From Schaalia odontolytica (GTDB lineage: Bacteria; Actinomycetota; Actinomycetes; Actinomycetales; Actinomycetaceae): a stretch of 64,000 bases of DNA. Where the stretch lies: positions 62,001-126,000 of the forward strand of contig NZ_PKKM01000006.1 of NCBI RefSeq assembly GCF_002847525.1, in the 5' to 3' direction. The notes beneath the pieces are model-generated. The model ran no database searches and was not told the origin of the DNA. It saw only the letters and a program-made list of their open reading frames with translations. The position numbers were made by a program, and so were the translations under genes. Within the stretch, counting starts at the first letter, position 1; each line of letters starts with the position of its first letter. Shown piece by piece: positions 17,575 to 26,088 of the stretch.

Positions 17575-18153
17575 ATGGCCCTGCTCACCACCGAGGATGT
17601 CCTCAACAAGAAGTTCCAGTACGTCAAGTTCCGCGAGGGATACGACCAGGACGAGGTTGATGAGTTCCTCGACGAGGTTGTCTCCACCATCTACTCCCTG
17701 CAGATGGAGAACCAGGATCTGAAGGAGAAGCTCGAAGCTGCGGAGCGTCGCATTGCCGAGCTGTCCAACTCCGACTACACCCCGGCCGAGACCCCCGCCC
17801 CCGTTGCGGCTCCGGTCGTCGAGACCCCGGCCCCCGCCCCGGCCATCACCGGCCCTCAGGACGCCGAGTCCGCCACCTCGATGCTGGCCCTTGCCCAGCG
17901 CGTCCACGACGAGTACGTGCGCGACGGCGAAGAGCAGTCCGCGAAGATCATCGCCGAGGCCAACGCCGAGCGCGAGGCGATCATTGCCGACGCTCAGAAG
18001 CAGAAGGATTCGCTGCTCTCCCAGCTCGACCAGGAGCGCGAGCTGCTCGAGAACAAGATCAACGGTCTGCGTACCTTCGAAGCCGAGTACCGCACGAACC
18101 TGCGCAGCCACCTCGAGACCCTCCTCAACGAGGTCGGCAACGGCGAGAACTGA
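17575..18153 (+). CDS. divIVA: Polar growth/septum protein DivIVA (Wag31-like)
   Basis: 192-residue coiled-coil scaffold. The N-terminal membrane-curvature domain (LTTEDVLNKKFQYVKFREGYDQDEVDEFLDEV, about residues 3-35) has the conserved FR.GYDxxEVDxFLD pattern. A coiled coil (36-60), an Ala/Pro-rich linker (about 62-95) and a long second coiled coil (about 100-190) follow. In actinobacteria it directs apical growth and pole organisation. Start ATG 17575 follows GAGAGGCGAAGAA; the open frame extends 26 codons upstream without an RBS. A 172-nt gap before it probably carries its own promoter. Confidence 0.94.
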   Translation: MALLTTEDVLNKKFQYVKFREGYDQDEVDEFLDEVVSTIYSLQMENQDLKEKLEAAERRIAELSNSDYTPAETPAPVAAPVVETPAPAPAITGPQDAESATSMLALAQRVHDEYVRDGEEQSAKIIAEANAEREAIIADAQKQKDSLLSQLDQERELLENKINGLRTFEAEYRTNLRSHLETLLNEVGNGEN

Positions 18154-18170
18154 TCGCAATCGCTTTGACC

Positions 18171-18201
18171 GGCGGCGGTGCACTTCGCGGTGCGCCGCCG
18201 C
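18171..18201 (+). terminator. GC-rich hairpin after divIVA
   Basis: GGCGGCG (18171-18177) can pair with CGCCGCC (18195-18201), 17 nt after the divIVA stop, and TCGTTT follows soon after. It is a plausible terminator isolating the division cluster from lspA. Confidence 0.55.
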
Positions 18202-18209
18202 CGCTCGTT

Positions 18210-18215
18210 TAAGAT
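18210..18215 (+). promoter_or_regulatory. Candidate -10 element of lspA
   Basis: TAAGAT ends 8 nt before the lspA ATG and matches the actinobacterial -10 pattern TANNNT. The short distance would give a leaderless or nearly leaderless transcript. A weak AGGGA could alternatively act as a ribosome-binding site. Confidence 0.4.
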
Positions 18216-18223
18216 AGGGAACC

Positions 18224-18727
18224 ATGGCTGACTCCTCCCACCCGACCCACTCCCGTTCGACGTGGATCTACGCGGGCCTCGTATTTGTGGCCGCGATTGT
18301 TACCGACCAGGCGTCGAAGATGTGGGCGCGCGTTGCCCTCGACGGGCAGGAGCCGCGCCCTCTGATCGGGGAGTGGCTTTCTTTGCGGCTCGTCCACAAC
18401 TCGGGCGCCGCTTTTTCCTTTGCGGCTGGGAAGACCTGGATTCTCACGATTTTCACCGTCGTTATCATTGGCGTTCTCGTCGTGCTTGCTCGGCGCGTTC
18501 ATCGTGCGTCGACCCTGCTGGCAATCGTGTTGCTGACGGGCGGTGCCGTCGGCAACCTCATTGATCGACTGACTGCCGAACCTGGCTTCGGCATAGGACA
18601 CGTCACCGACTTCATCGCTTACGGCACCTGGTTCGTCGGCAACGTTGCGGATATTTGGATCGTTCTCGGGGCGCCTTTGCTGGCCCTCGCGCTCTCCCGT
18701 GAGCCCTCGAAGGAGGACGCGCAGTGA
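18224..18727 (+). CDS. lspA: Lipoprotein signal peptidase (signal peptidase II)
   Basis: 167-residue aspartyl membrane protease that cleaves the signal peptide of diacylated prolipoproteins. Four membrane segments are visible. Conserved motifs: DQASKMW (28-34), NSGAAFS (59-65), GNLIDR with catalytic D114, and NVADIWI with catalytic D143. ATG 18224; the stop overlaps the GTG of the next gene (GTGA), so it is coupled to the pseudouridine synthase as in many Gram-positive bacteria. Confidence 0.95.
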   Translation: MADSSHPTHSRSTWIYAGLVFVAAIVTDQASKMWARVALDGQEPRPLIGEWLSLRLVHNSGAAFSFAAGKTWILTIFTVVIIGVLVVLARRVHRASTLLAIVLLTGGAVGNLIDRLTAEPGFGIGHVTDFIAYGTWFVGNVADIWIVLGAPLLALALSREPSKEDAQ

Positions 18728-19641
18728 GTTCGCGTATGCTTCCCGTCCCCGACGCCCTCGTGGGTGAGAGGGTCGACGCTGCTCTGGCCCGCATGCTCGG
18801 CCTGTCGCGCTCGCGCTGCGCGGAGCTGGCGGGGGAGGGACACGTCCTCATTAACGGCGTGAGCGCGGGAAAGTCCGATCGTCTCGGTGCTATGGACATT
18901 ATCGAGGTGAGCATCCCCGAACCCGAGAACAAGCCGACGCCGGTCACCGATATGGCGATCCTGTACGACGACGAGGACATCGTCGTCGTCGACAAGCCGG
19001 TCGGCGTCGCCGCACACACCGGCCCCGGTTGGGAAGGCCCCACGGTTCTGGGGAACCTGGAAGCGGCTGGCTATCGCATCACCAGCTACGGCCCGCCCGA
19101 GCGTCAGGGCATCGTGCACCGCCTCGACGTGGGTACTTCGGGGGCGATGATGGTCGCCAAGTCCGAGCTCGCCTACACGGTCATGAAGCGCGCGTTCAAG
19201 GAACGCACGATTGAGAAGGTGTACCACGCCGTTGTGGCCGGGCACCTCGACCCGGCCTCGGGCACGATCGATGCGCCTATCGGTCGTCATCCTTCCCGCG
19301 AATGGCGCATGGCCGTCATCGACGGTGGTAAGCGCGCTATCACCCACTACGACACGCTCGAGCTCATGGCGGGCGCCCAGCTCACCGAGGTACACCTGGA
19401 GACGGGACGCACCCACCAGATCCGCGTCCACATGGCTGCTGTCGGGCACCCGTGCGTGGGCGATACCTTCTACGGTGCCGACCCCACCCAGGCGGAGCGC
19501 CTGGGGCTCACCCGCCAGTGGCTGCACGCCGTTCGCCTCGGATTCGCCCACCCCCGCACGGGCATGCCGATGAGCGTGTCCAGCCCGTACCCGGCTGATC
19601 TCGCGGATGCCCTTGAGGAGCTGCGCCACCCGCGCGACTGA
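18724..19641 (+). CDS. RluD/RluA family rRNA pseudouridine synthase
   Basis: 305-residue pseudouridine synthase. An N-terminal S4 RNA-binding domain (about 10-62) precedes the catalytic domain with HRLDVGTSG at 132-140 (catalytic D135) and [11 protein letters not shown]. The fused S4 domain and position after lspA match RluD-type enzymes that modify helix 69 of 23S rRNA. The exact target is inferred from family. GTG 18724 overlaps the lspA stop. Confidence 0.9.
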   Translation: MSSRMLPVPDALVGERVDAALARMLGLSRSRCAELAGEGHVLINGVSAGKSDRLGAMDIIEVSIPEPENKPTPVTDMAILYDDEDIVVVDKPVGVAAHTGPGWEGPTVLGNLEAAGYRITSYGPPERQGIVHRLDVGTSGAMMVAKSELAYTVMKRAFKERTIEKVYHAVVAGHLDPASGTIDAPIGRHPSREWRMAVIDGGKRAITHYDTLELMAGAQLTEVHLETGRTHQIRVHMAAVGHPCVGDTFYGADPTQAERLGLTRQWLHAVRLGFAHPRTGMPMSVSSPYPADLADALEELRHPRD

Positions 19642-19759
19642 TCCCCCGATGGCGAGGCTTGCCCGCTTCCCGGCCCCGGCCTCGTCGTAGCCGTCACGCC
19701 GTGAGATGAACGACCGCTCCGCTCGGGGCGTTCACCGTGGGTGCGCGCGCCCCGGACAG

Positions 19760-19765
19760 TAGAAT
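19760..19765 (+). promoter_or_regulatory. Candidate -10 element of dnaE (leaderless)
   Basis: TAGAAT ends 6 nt before the dnaE ATG, and no Shine-Dalgarno-like sequence separates them. That spacing puts the transcription start at or next to the start codon. I see no clear -35 hexamer. Confidence 0.5.
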
Positions 19766-19771
19766 CGACGC

Positions 19772-22700
19772 ATGGCTGATTCCTTCGTGCACCTTCACAA
19801 CCACTCCGAGTATTCGATGCTCGACGGGGCGGCGAAGACGAAAGCGATGGCGGAGGAGGCCGCTCGCCTCGGGCAGCCTGCGATTGGCCTGACGGATCAC
19901 GGGTATCTTTTCGGCGCCTTCGACTTCTACACGAACTGCAAGAACGCGGGCGTCAAGCCGATCATCGGCCTGGAGGCGTACGTGACGCCGGGGACGTCGC
20001 GCTTCGATCGCCAGAAGGTCCTGTGGGGCGAGCCGTGGCAGCGCTCCGACGACGTGAGCGCCGGCGGCTCCTACAACCACCTCACCCTGGTCGCGTATAA
20101 CACGACCGGCATGCACAACCTCTTCCGCCTGGGGTCCTACGCCTCGACGGACGGCCAGTTCGGCAAGTGGCCCCGCGCCGACAAGGAGCTGCTCAGCCAG
20201 TTCCACGAGGGTCTCATCGTGTTCACGGGCTGCCCCTCGGGCGCCGTGCAGACGCGCCTACGCCTGGGGCAGTGGGATGAGGCCGTGGCTGAGGCCGCGG
20301 AGCTGCGCGACATTTTCGGCGCGGAGAACTTCTACGTCGAGGTCATGGACCACGGCATCGACATCGAGCGACGCACCCACCAGCAGGTCCTCGAGATCGC
20401 CAAGCTCATGAACGCGCCCCTCGTGGCGACCAACGACGCGCACTACGTCAAGCGCGAGGACCGCAAGATCCAGGACGCGCTCCTGTGCATCAACTCGGGC
20501 TCGCGCATCAACGACCCCGACCGATTCAAGTTCGACGGCGACGGCTACTACATCCGCTCCTCGGACGAGATGCGTGCGCTGTGGAGCGAGCTGCCCGGCG
20601 CCTGCGACTCGACCCTCGAGATCGCCGAGCGCTGCGACGTGCACTTCACGACCACGAAGGAGGGCGCCAACTACATGCCCGACTTCCCAGTGCCCGAGGG
20701 TGAAGACAAGACCTCGTGGTTCATCAAGGAGGTCGAGCGAGGCCTGCGCGATCGCTTCCCGAGCGGCATCCCGGACGACGTGCGCAAGCAGGCCCAGTAC
20801 GAGGAAGACGTCATCATCAAGATGGGTTTCCCCGGCTACTTCCTCACGGTCGCCGACTACATCAACTGGGCGAAGTCCCAGGGCATCCGCGTGGGACCTG
20901 GCCGTGGTTCGGGCGCGGGCTCGATGGTGGCCTACGCCCTGAAGATCACCGAGCTCAACCCCCTCGAGCACGGCCTGATTTTCGAGCGATTCCTCAACCC
21001 CGAGCGAATCTCGATGCCCGACTTCGACGTCGACTTCGACGAACGCAGGCGCGACGAAGTCATCGCCTACGTCAAGCGCAAGTACGGCGAGGACCGCATC
21101 AGCCAGGTCGTCACCTACGGCACGATTAAGACCAAGCAGGCCCTGAAGGACTCCGCGCGTATCCTCGGCAAGGACTTCAAGGTCGGCGAGCAGCTCACCA
21201 AGGCGCTGCCCCCGGCGATCATGGGCAAGGACATCACGGTCCACGGCATCTTCGACGAGAAGGACAAGCGCTACGCCGAGGCCGCGGAGTTCCGTAAGTT
21301 CTACGAGGAGAACCCGGACACGCACGAGGTTGTCCAGTACGCGCTCGGCCTGGAGGGCCTGACGCGCCAGTGGGGCGTGCACGCGTGTGCGGTCATCATG
21401 AGCTCCCACACTCTCACCGACATCATCCCGGTCATGAAGCGCCCGCAGGACGGCGCGATCATCACGCAGTTCGACTACCCGACGTGCGAGACGCTGGGCC
21501 TGCTGAAGATGGACTTCCTGGGCCTGCGTAACCTGACCGTCGTGTCCGATGCCCTTGCGAACATCGCGCTCAACGGCAAGCCGGACCCGGATCTCGACCA
21601 CCTGACCTTCGACGACAAGAAAACCTACGAGCTGCTGGGACGAGGCGACACCCTCGGCGTCTTCCAGCTGGATGGTGGCGGTATGCGCGACCTCCTCAAG
21701 CTCATGAAGCCCGACAACTTCGAAGACATCTCGGCCGTCGGCGCCCTGTACCGTCCCGGCCCGATGGGTGCGAACTCCCACACGAACTACGCGCTGCGTA
21801 AGAACGGGCGCCAGGAGATCACGCCCATCCACCCGGAGCTGGCGGAGCCGCTCGAGGACATTCTGGGTACGACATTCGGCCTGATCGTGTATCAGGAGCA
21901 GGTCATGCAGATCGCCCAGAAGCTGGCGGGCTACTCGCTGGGCCAGGCAGACATTCTGCGTAAGGCCATGGGTAAGAAGAAGAAGGAGGTCCTGGACCAG
22001 CAGTTCAAGGGCTTCCGCCAGGGCATGGTCGATAACGGCTACTCCGAGGAGTCGATCAAGGCGCTGTGGGACGTCGTCGTTCCCTTCTCCGCCTACGCTT
22101 TCAACAAGGCCCACTCGGCCGCATATGGCCTCGTCTCCTACTGGACGGCCTTCCTCAAGGCGAACTTCCCGACGGAGTACATGGCCGCCCTGCTGACCTC
22201 GACGAAGGACAACAAGGATCGTCGAGCCCTGTACCTGGCGGAGTGCCGTCACATGGACATCACGGTCCTGCCTCCGGACGTGAACGCGTCGATGGGTAAC
22301 TTTGCGCCTGACGGCGAGGCGATCCGCTTCGGCCTGAACGCCATCCAGAACGTGGGCGGCCCGGTCGTCGATGCGATTGTGGAAACCCGCGCTGAGAAGG
22401 GGCGGTTCGCCTCGTTCCAGGACTTCCTGGACAAGGTGCCTCAGGTGGTGTGCAACAAGCGCACGATCCAGTCCCTCATCCGCGCCGGCGCTTTCGACTC
22501 GATGGGGCACACGCGCCGTGCCCTCCTCGCGCGCTGCGACGAGGCCGTGGACGCGATCATCGACGTTAAGCGCAACGAGGCGATCGGACAGTTCGACCTG
22601 TTCGGCGCTCTGGGGGAGGATGAGGACACGGGCTCGGGTCTGACGATCGACATCCCGGACCTCCCCGAGTTTGATCGCAAGACGAAGCTGGCGGCCGAGC

Positions 22701-23314
22701 GCGAGATGCTGGGCCTGTACGTCTCCGACCACCCGCTGCGCGGCGTGGAGGCAGCGCTGGCTCGCCACCAAGACTACGAGATCGCCCAGGTCGTCGGCTC
22801 CGACGGGGCGATGGCGGACCGCGTCGTGAAGATCGCGGGCCTTATTTCGGGCGTGACGACGAAGGTGACGAAGCAGGGTAACGCGTGGGCGATCGCGACC
22901 ATCGAGGACCTGTCGGGCTCGGTGGATGTGCTCTTCTTCCCGCGCTCCTACGAGTCGATTCAGACCTACCTCGCGCAGGACATCATCGTCCAGATTGAGG
23001 GCAAGGTGAACGTGCGCGAAGAGGGTATGACCATCTACGGCCAGTCGATGACGCTCCTGGATCTGTCAGGTGGGGCGGACCTGCCCCTCGACCTGCGCCT
23101 GCCGGCCGCGCGTTGCACGCCCGAGCTTCTCACCGACCTGCGCGGTGTCCTCGAGTCCTATCCCGGCGGTTCCCCGGTGCGCCTGCACCTGACGGAGCCT
23201 GGGCGTACGACGGTCGTCGAGCTGGATCCCAAGCTGCGCGTCGAACAGACGAGCGCCTTCTTCAGCCACATCAAGGCAGTCGTCGGCGCGGGTGGGGTCG
23301 TGACCTCGTCCTAA
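19772..23314 (+). CDS. dnaE: DNA polymerase III subunit alpha (DnaE)
   Basis: 1180-residue replicative polymerase catalytic subunit. The N-terminal PHP domain (FVHLHNHSEYSMLDGA, about 5-20) retains metal-binding His residues. The catalytic PDFDVDFDE motif lies at about 416-424. Also visible are GPGRGSGAGS (about 378-387), the tandem HhH region, and an OB-fold (about 1020-1110) with the AxxTxxD-like ATIEDLSGSVDVLFFP. Length matches DnaE1. The start ATG has no clear ribosome-binding site but follows a TAGAAT hexamer closely. A hairpin follows the gene. Confidence 0.97.
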   Translation: MADSFVHLHNHSEYSMLDGAAKTKAMAEEAARLGQPAIGLTDHGYLFGAFDFYTNCKNAGVKPIIGLEAYVTPGTSRFDRQKVLWGEPWQRSDDVSAGGSYNHLTLVAYNTTGMHNLFRLGSYASTDGQFGKWPRADKELLSQFHEGLIVFTGCPSGAVQTRLRLGQWDEAVAEAAELRDIFGAENFYVEVMDHGIDIERRTHQQVLEIAKLMNAPLVATNDAHYVKREDRKIQDALLCINSGSRINDPDRFKFDGDGYYIRSSDEMRALWSELPGACDSTLEIAERCDVHFTTTKEGANYMPDFPVPEGEDKTSWFIKEVERGLRDRFPSGIPDDVRKQAQYEEDVIIKMGFPGYFLTVADYINWAKSQGIRVGPGRGSGAGSMVAYALKITELNPLEHGLIFERFLNPERISMPDFDVDFDERRRDEVIAYVKRKYGEDRISQVVTYGTIKTKQALKDSARILGKDFKVGEQLTKALPPAIMGKDITVHGIFDEKDKRYAEAAEFRKFYEENPDTHEVVQYALGLEGLTRQWGVHACAVIMSSHTLTDIIPVMKRPQDGAIITQFDYPTCETLGLLKMDFLGLRNLTVVSDALANIALNGKPDPDLDHLTFDDKKTYELLGRGDTLGVFQLDGGGMRDLLKLMKPDNFEDISAVGALYRPGPMGANSHTNYALRKNGRQEITPIHPELAEPLEDILGTTFGLIVYQEQVMQIAQKLAGYSLGQADILRKAMGKKKKEVLDQQFKGFRQGMVDNGYSEESIKALWDVVVPFSAYAFNKAHSAAYGLVSYWTAFLKANFPTEYMAALLTSTKDNKDRRALYLAECRHMDITVLPPDVNASMGNFAPDGEAIRFGLNAIQNVGGPVVDAIVETRAEKGRFASFQDFLDKVPQVVCNKRTIQSLIRAGAFDSMGHTRRALLARCDEAVDAIIDVKRNEAIGQFDLFGALGEDEDTGSGLTIDIPDLPEFDRKTKLAAEREMLGLYVSDHPLRGVEAALARHQDYEIAQVVGSDGAMADRVVKIAGLISGVTTKVTKQGNAWAIATIEDLSGSVDVLFFPRSYESIQTYLAQDIIVQIEGKVNVREEGMTIYGQSMTLLDLSGGADLPLDLRLPAARCTPELLTDLRGVLESYPGGSPVRLHLTEPGRTTVVELDPKLRVEQTSAFFSHIKAVVGAGGVVTSS

Positions 23315-23320
23315 TATGAT

Positions 23321-23351
23321 GCGAGCCGGGCCCCGATGGGACTCGGCTCGC
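23321..23351. terminator. Terminator shared by dnaE and the convergent S4 gene
   Basis: Perfect 8-bp arms GCGAGCCG / CGGCTCGC (23321-23328 and 23344-23351) with a 15-nt loop, between convergent genes. No T-run follows on either strand. Bidirectional use is inference. Confidence 0.6.
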
Positions 23352-23368
23352 GTCGTCGACGGGCGTGC

Positions 23369-23599
23369 TCAGGAGGCGGATCCGACGATAGCGGAGGCCT
23401 TTCCCCAGGGGGCGTCGACCTCGACGAGGTCGCCGGCACTCAGGTGATGGCCGCGGCGTGTCTCCACCTCGCCGTTGACAGTCACGTCGCCGGCCTGGAT
23501 GAGTTCGCGGGCCTGTGCGCCGTCCTCCGCGAGGGAGGCGAGCTTGACGAATTGGCCGAGCTTGATCTCCCCGCGCACGGGGATCGTCGGTGTGCTCAT
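23369..23599 (-). CDS. Small S4-domain RNA-binding protein
   Basis: 76-residue protein made almost wholly of one S4 domain: IKLGQFVKLASLAEDGAQARELIQAG then DVTVNGEVETRRGHHLSAGD, as in YbcJ/YaaA-like proteins. These bind structured RNA; related small proteins associate with ribosome assembly or stalled ribosomes, so a translation role is likely but unproven. Start: ATG at 23599, preceded on the minus strand by AAAGGATTCACC. The open frame runs further upstream, but that part looks random and overlaps the next gene's start region. It is convergent with dnaE and divergent from the following gene. Confidence 0.85.
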   Translation of the reverse strand: MSTPTIPVRGEIKLGQFVKLASLAEDGAQARELIQAGDVTVNGEVETRRGHHLSAGDLVEVDAPWGKASAIVGSAS

Positions 23600-23691
23600 G
23601 GTGAATCCTTTCGCTGGTGGAGAGCGCATCACGCGCGAGGGCGTGGATGGACAGTATCCTTGGGTAGAGACACACAGTATAAGGAGGAGCG

Positions 23692-24339
23692 GTGAGCGCT
23701 CACAACGACGATATCGATGCGGAGTTCCAGTCGCTGGTTGCATCGCTGGGATCGACGCCTGCCGCGGGCGATTCTCTGCCGTCCCTCGATCCGGACGACA
23801 CTCCCGTTGACGAGTCCCTGCACCTGGAGGGTGGCCGCCTGTCGGTTGCCCTCGTGCTCGCCCCGATTTCCTATCCGGAGGCGCTGCACTCGCTGCTCGC
23901 GCTGACGGGTGTGCGTGAGTCGATCGTGCGTCTCAAGCCGTGGACCGCCGTGTGGCTGCGCGTCGAGACGACGCCGACCGACGAGGAGGAACTCGACGCT
24001 CTGCTGACCGGCCAGCGTCCGATGCCCGACGCGGTGGATCGCGTGGCCCGCGCCGTCTCAAACCTGTCGAAGTACGGGGCGGTCGCTCTCATGAGCTGGC
24101 TCGTCGAGGGGGACGGCGTGGAGCCGGGCGTCTCGGGTCGTATCTCCGCCCAGCGCTACGTGAGCGGCGAGCCCGAGGAGACGATTCCCGCGGGCCTGCT
24201 GCTGGGTGCAATGCCCGCGGCGACGGAGGATCTCCTGCTGGGTCGTACGACGCCCGCCGACTATAAGGATTCCGTGGCCGCCGACGGCAGCTGCCAGGGC
24301 GGTGGCCCCTTCGGTTGGCTGCGACGCAAGCAATCATGA
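23692..24339 (+). CDS. Hypothetical protein upstream of priA
   Basis: 215-residue soluble, acidic protein that I do not recognise. It has an unstructured-looking N-terminus (about 1-45), a compact middle (about 47-180) with ALVLAPISYPEALHSLLALTG, and ends in GGGPFGWLRRKQS. No signal peptide, membrane segment or Cys motif is visible. GTG 23692 has an AAGGAGG site 5 nt upstream. It overlaps priA by 4 nt (ATGA), so it belongs to the priA-sseB operon. Function unknown. Confidence 0.75.
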   Translation: MSAHNDDIDAEFQSLVASLGSTPAAGDSLPSLDPDDTPVDESLHLEGGRLSVALVLAPISYPEALHSLLALTGVRESIVRLKPWTAVWLRVETTPTDEEELDALLTGQRPMPDAVDRVARAVSNLSKYGAVALMSWLVEGDGVEPGVSGRISAQRYVSGEPEETIPAGLLLGAMPAATEDLLLGRTTPADYKDSVAADGSCQGGGPFGWLRRKQS

Positions 24340-25061
24340 CGATCCTCGAACTGCTGCCCGCGATCGACGTGACGGATGGTCAGGCCGTGCGCCTGTCCTC
24401 CGGATCGATCGACGAGGGCTCCTGGGGGAGCCCGATTGATGTCGCTCGTTCGTTTAACGAGGCCGGGGCCCGCTGGGTGCACCTCGTGGACCTGGATCTA
24501 GCGTTCGGTCGCGGCGAAAACTCTGAGCTGCTCGCCCGGGTGATCCGTGAGGTTCCCGTGCGCGTCGAGCTGTCGGGAGGCATCACGAGCCGAGCGGCCA
24601 TCGAGGCCGGGCTGGCGATGGGCCCCGAGCGCGTCAACATTGCGACGCAGGCTCTGGGTGACATCGACGCTGTGTGCGAGGCCGTTGACGCTTTCGGTGA
24701 GCGCGTCGCCGTGTGCCTGGACGTGCGCGGCGATCGCCTGGCCGCGCGTGGCGGGAGTAGCGAGGGCGGCAACGTCTGGGAAGCCCTGGGCGTCCTGAAT
24801 GAGGCGGGTGTGGCCCGCCTCGTCGTCACAGACGTGACTCGTGACGGTCAGATGAATGGTTCCAATCGAGACCTGCTGGCCCGCGTCGCGGACCAGACCC
24901 CCGCACGTATCATCGCCTCGGGTGGGGTCAACTCCCTGGCCGACATCGAAGCCCTGCGTGCCCTCGGCATCGAGGGCGCGATCGTCGGAAAGGCCCTGTA
25001 CCAGGGCGCATTCACTCTGGCCGATGCGCTGGACGTTGCCGGATACGAGGAACTCTCATGA
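24336..25061 (+). CDS. priA: Phosphoribosyl isomerase A (HisA/PriA)
   Basis: 241-residue TIM-barrel isomerase. HisA signatures are ELLPAIDVTDGQAVRL at the N-terminus, VELSGGITS, and DVTRDGQMNGSN plus ASGGVNSLADI in the C-terminal half. The DxTRDG motif and actinobacterial origin favour PriA, which performs both the HisA step of histidine synthesis and the TrpF step of tryptophan synthesis. Whether it is truly bifunctional cannot be settled here. The ATG overlaps the previous stop and its own stop overlaps sseB. No other his genes are adjacent. Confidence 0.9.
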   Translation: MTILELLPAIDVTDGQAVRLSSGSIDEGSWGSPIDVARSFNEAGARWVHLVDLDLAFGRGENSELLARVIREVPVRVELSGGITSRAAIEAGLAMGPERVNIATQALGDIDAVCEAVDAFGERVAVCLDVRGDRLAARGGSSEGGNVWEALGVLNEAGVARLVVTDVTRDGQMNGSNRDLLARVADQTPARIIASGGVNSLADIEALRALGIEGAIVGKALYQGAFTLADALDVAGYEELS

Positions 25062-25825
25062 CTCACACGCCACCTTCTCTCACCGAGGAACAGAAGAACC
25101 GACTGGCGCAGCGCCTGTCGATGATGAGCCACGACCGTGCAGACGTGGGGCAGGGGCTTCCTCGGACCGCCCGGGCGCTCGCGCTGGGGCAGGGGAGCGA
25201 CGCGGGGGCGGCCAGGCTTGAGGCGCTCGTCGATGCTCTCGTCTTTGAACGCGTGATCGTTCCCATCGACGTCGAACCAGACCCGCGCGTGACGGGCGTT
25301 CACGCCGGCGAAAACGGTCATAATCCGATCGACTTCGTGCGCGCGCAGACCCCTGCGGGGGAGGCGCTCGCGATCTACTCGTCGGCGCAGGCACTGTCCG
25401 CTCACCGCCCCGGTGACCGTCCGATGGCCCTGGACTTCCGCACGATCGGGCTGACCGCCCTCGTCGAGACGGGTGGGCGCATTGTCGTCAACCCGGGTAC
25501 CGACGCGGTGCTACTGCCGCGTCCCGCCGTGGCCGCGCTCGCGCAGGGGGATGAGTGGTTGCCTGCCTGGTGCGACGAGGCTCTGCGTGAGCTCCTGCTC
25601 GCCGAGGCCTCCGCGGCGTGCCCGGCCATCGCCGACGTTGAGATCGCCTACGCGGGCGACGGACTCACGCGCGTGCTCGTGTCCGTGGATCGCACGTCTT
25701 TCGCGCAGGGGGCCGATGCCTCGTCAATGAAAGAAAGCCTGTCGGCCGCCCTGAACGCCCTGGGGTCGAACCCGCGCCTCATCGCTGCGGCCGACCGGGT
25801 CGAGATCGCGCCCGTGCTGCGCTGA
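25058..25825 (+). CDS. SseB family protein
   Basis: 255-residue soluble protein. The middle part (about 50-150: ERVIVPIDVE... ALAIYSSAQALSAHRPGDRPMALDFRTIGLTALVETGGRIVVNPGT) follows the SseB N-terminal domain pattern common in actinobacteria, where such genes often lie near infC. The C-terminal 90 residues resemble the SseB C-terminal region loosely. The biochemical role is unknown. Coupled to priA by an ATGA overlap. The gene ends before the infC leader. Confidence 0.65.
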   Translation: MTHTPPSLTEEQKNRLAQRLSMMSHDRADVGQGLPRTARALALGQGSDAGAARLEALVDALVFERVIVPIDVEPDPRVTGVHAGENGHNPIDFVRAQTPAGEALAIYSSAQALSAHRPGDRPMALDFRTIGLTALVETGGRIVVNPGTDAVLLPRPAVAALAQGDEWLPAWCDEALRELLLAEASAACPAIADVEIAYAGDGLTRVLVSVDRTSFAQGADASSMKESLSAALNALGSNPRLIAAADRVEIAPVLR

Positions 25826-25897
25826 ATCGGCATCGAGTAGTCCCAGCACAGCGTGAGGCGTGCAATGATTGCTGATCTGGCGCTCTTGTGCTGTTTC

Positions 25898-25906
25898 TGG
25901 TAGAGT
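25898..25906 (+). promoter_or_regulatory. Candidate extended -10 promoter of the infC operon
   Basis: TGGTAGAGT: a TGN extension directly before TAGAGT (25901-25906). No good -35 hexamer is visible. Transcription would begin near 25911-25914, at the base of the first leader stem. Confidence 0.45.
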
Positions 25907-25911
25907 ACATA

Positions 25912-26088
25912 TGACCGTCTGGGCGAAAGCCCGGAACGCAAGCGGAGAAATCCCACCTGGATACCCGCCTCTCGACAGAGAGGATGCCGCCCGCAAGGGC
26001 GTTGCGCAGGGGATCGGGTACGACGGTCAACACCCGTGTGTGTTGACCCTATGGAAGCCTCCGTGCGCGTCGCGTAACGGAGGCTTTT
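25912..26088 (+). promoter_or_regulatory. Structured 5' leader/attenuator of infC-rpmI-rplT
   Basis: Nearly the whole gap between sseB and infC can fold. The elements are: P1, 25912-25919 with 26022-26029, 8 bp; a GGGC-GAAA-GCCC tetraloop hairpin at 25921-25932; P2, TACCCG 25962-25967 with CGGGTA 26015-26020; a hairpin CCTCTC-GACA-GAGAGG at 25968-25983; and a hairpin CGCCC-GCAA-GGGCG at 25988-26001. A second state is a 9-bp hairpin at 26025-26048 that reuses the 3' strand of P1. An intrinsic terminator follows (26055-26088). This looks like a regulated leader, and I do not recognise it as a named RNA class. Confidence 0.65.
26055..26088 (+). terminator. Intrinsic terminator inside the infC leader
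   Basis: 10-bp stem (AAGCCTCCGT 26055-26064 with ACGGAGGCTT 26077-26086) ending in TTTT at 26085-26088. It stands 38 nt before the infC start, so it must be bypassed for expression; attenuation is likely. Confidence 0.8.

Noticed and set aside
20258..22771. 837-residue open frame on the minus strand opposite dnaE
   Set aside because: It lies wholly within dnaE, whose motifs are intact. High third-position GC of dnaE keeps the antisense frame open; composition is Val/Leu/Arg-rich with no domain.
25912..26048. Known riboswitch classes (TPP, cobalamin, SAM, c-di-AMP) for the infC leader
   Set aside because: I could not find the conserved core words of these classes, and the gene context (IF-3, L35, L20) does not fit their ligands.
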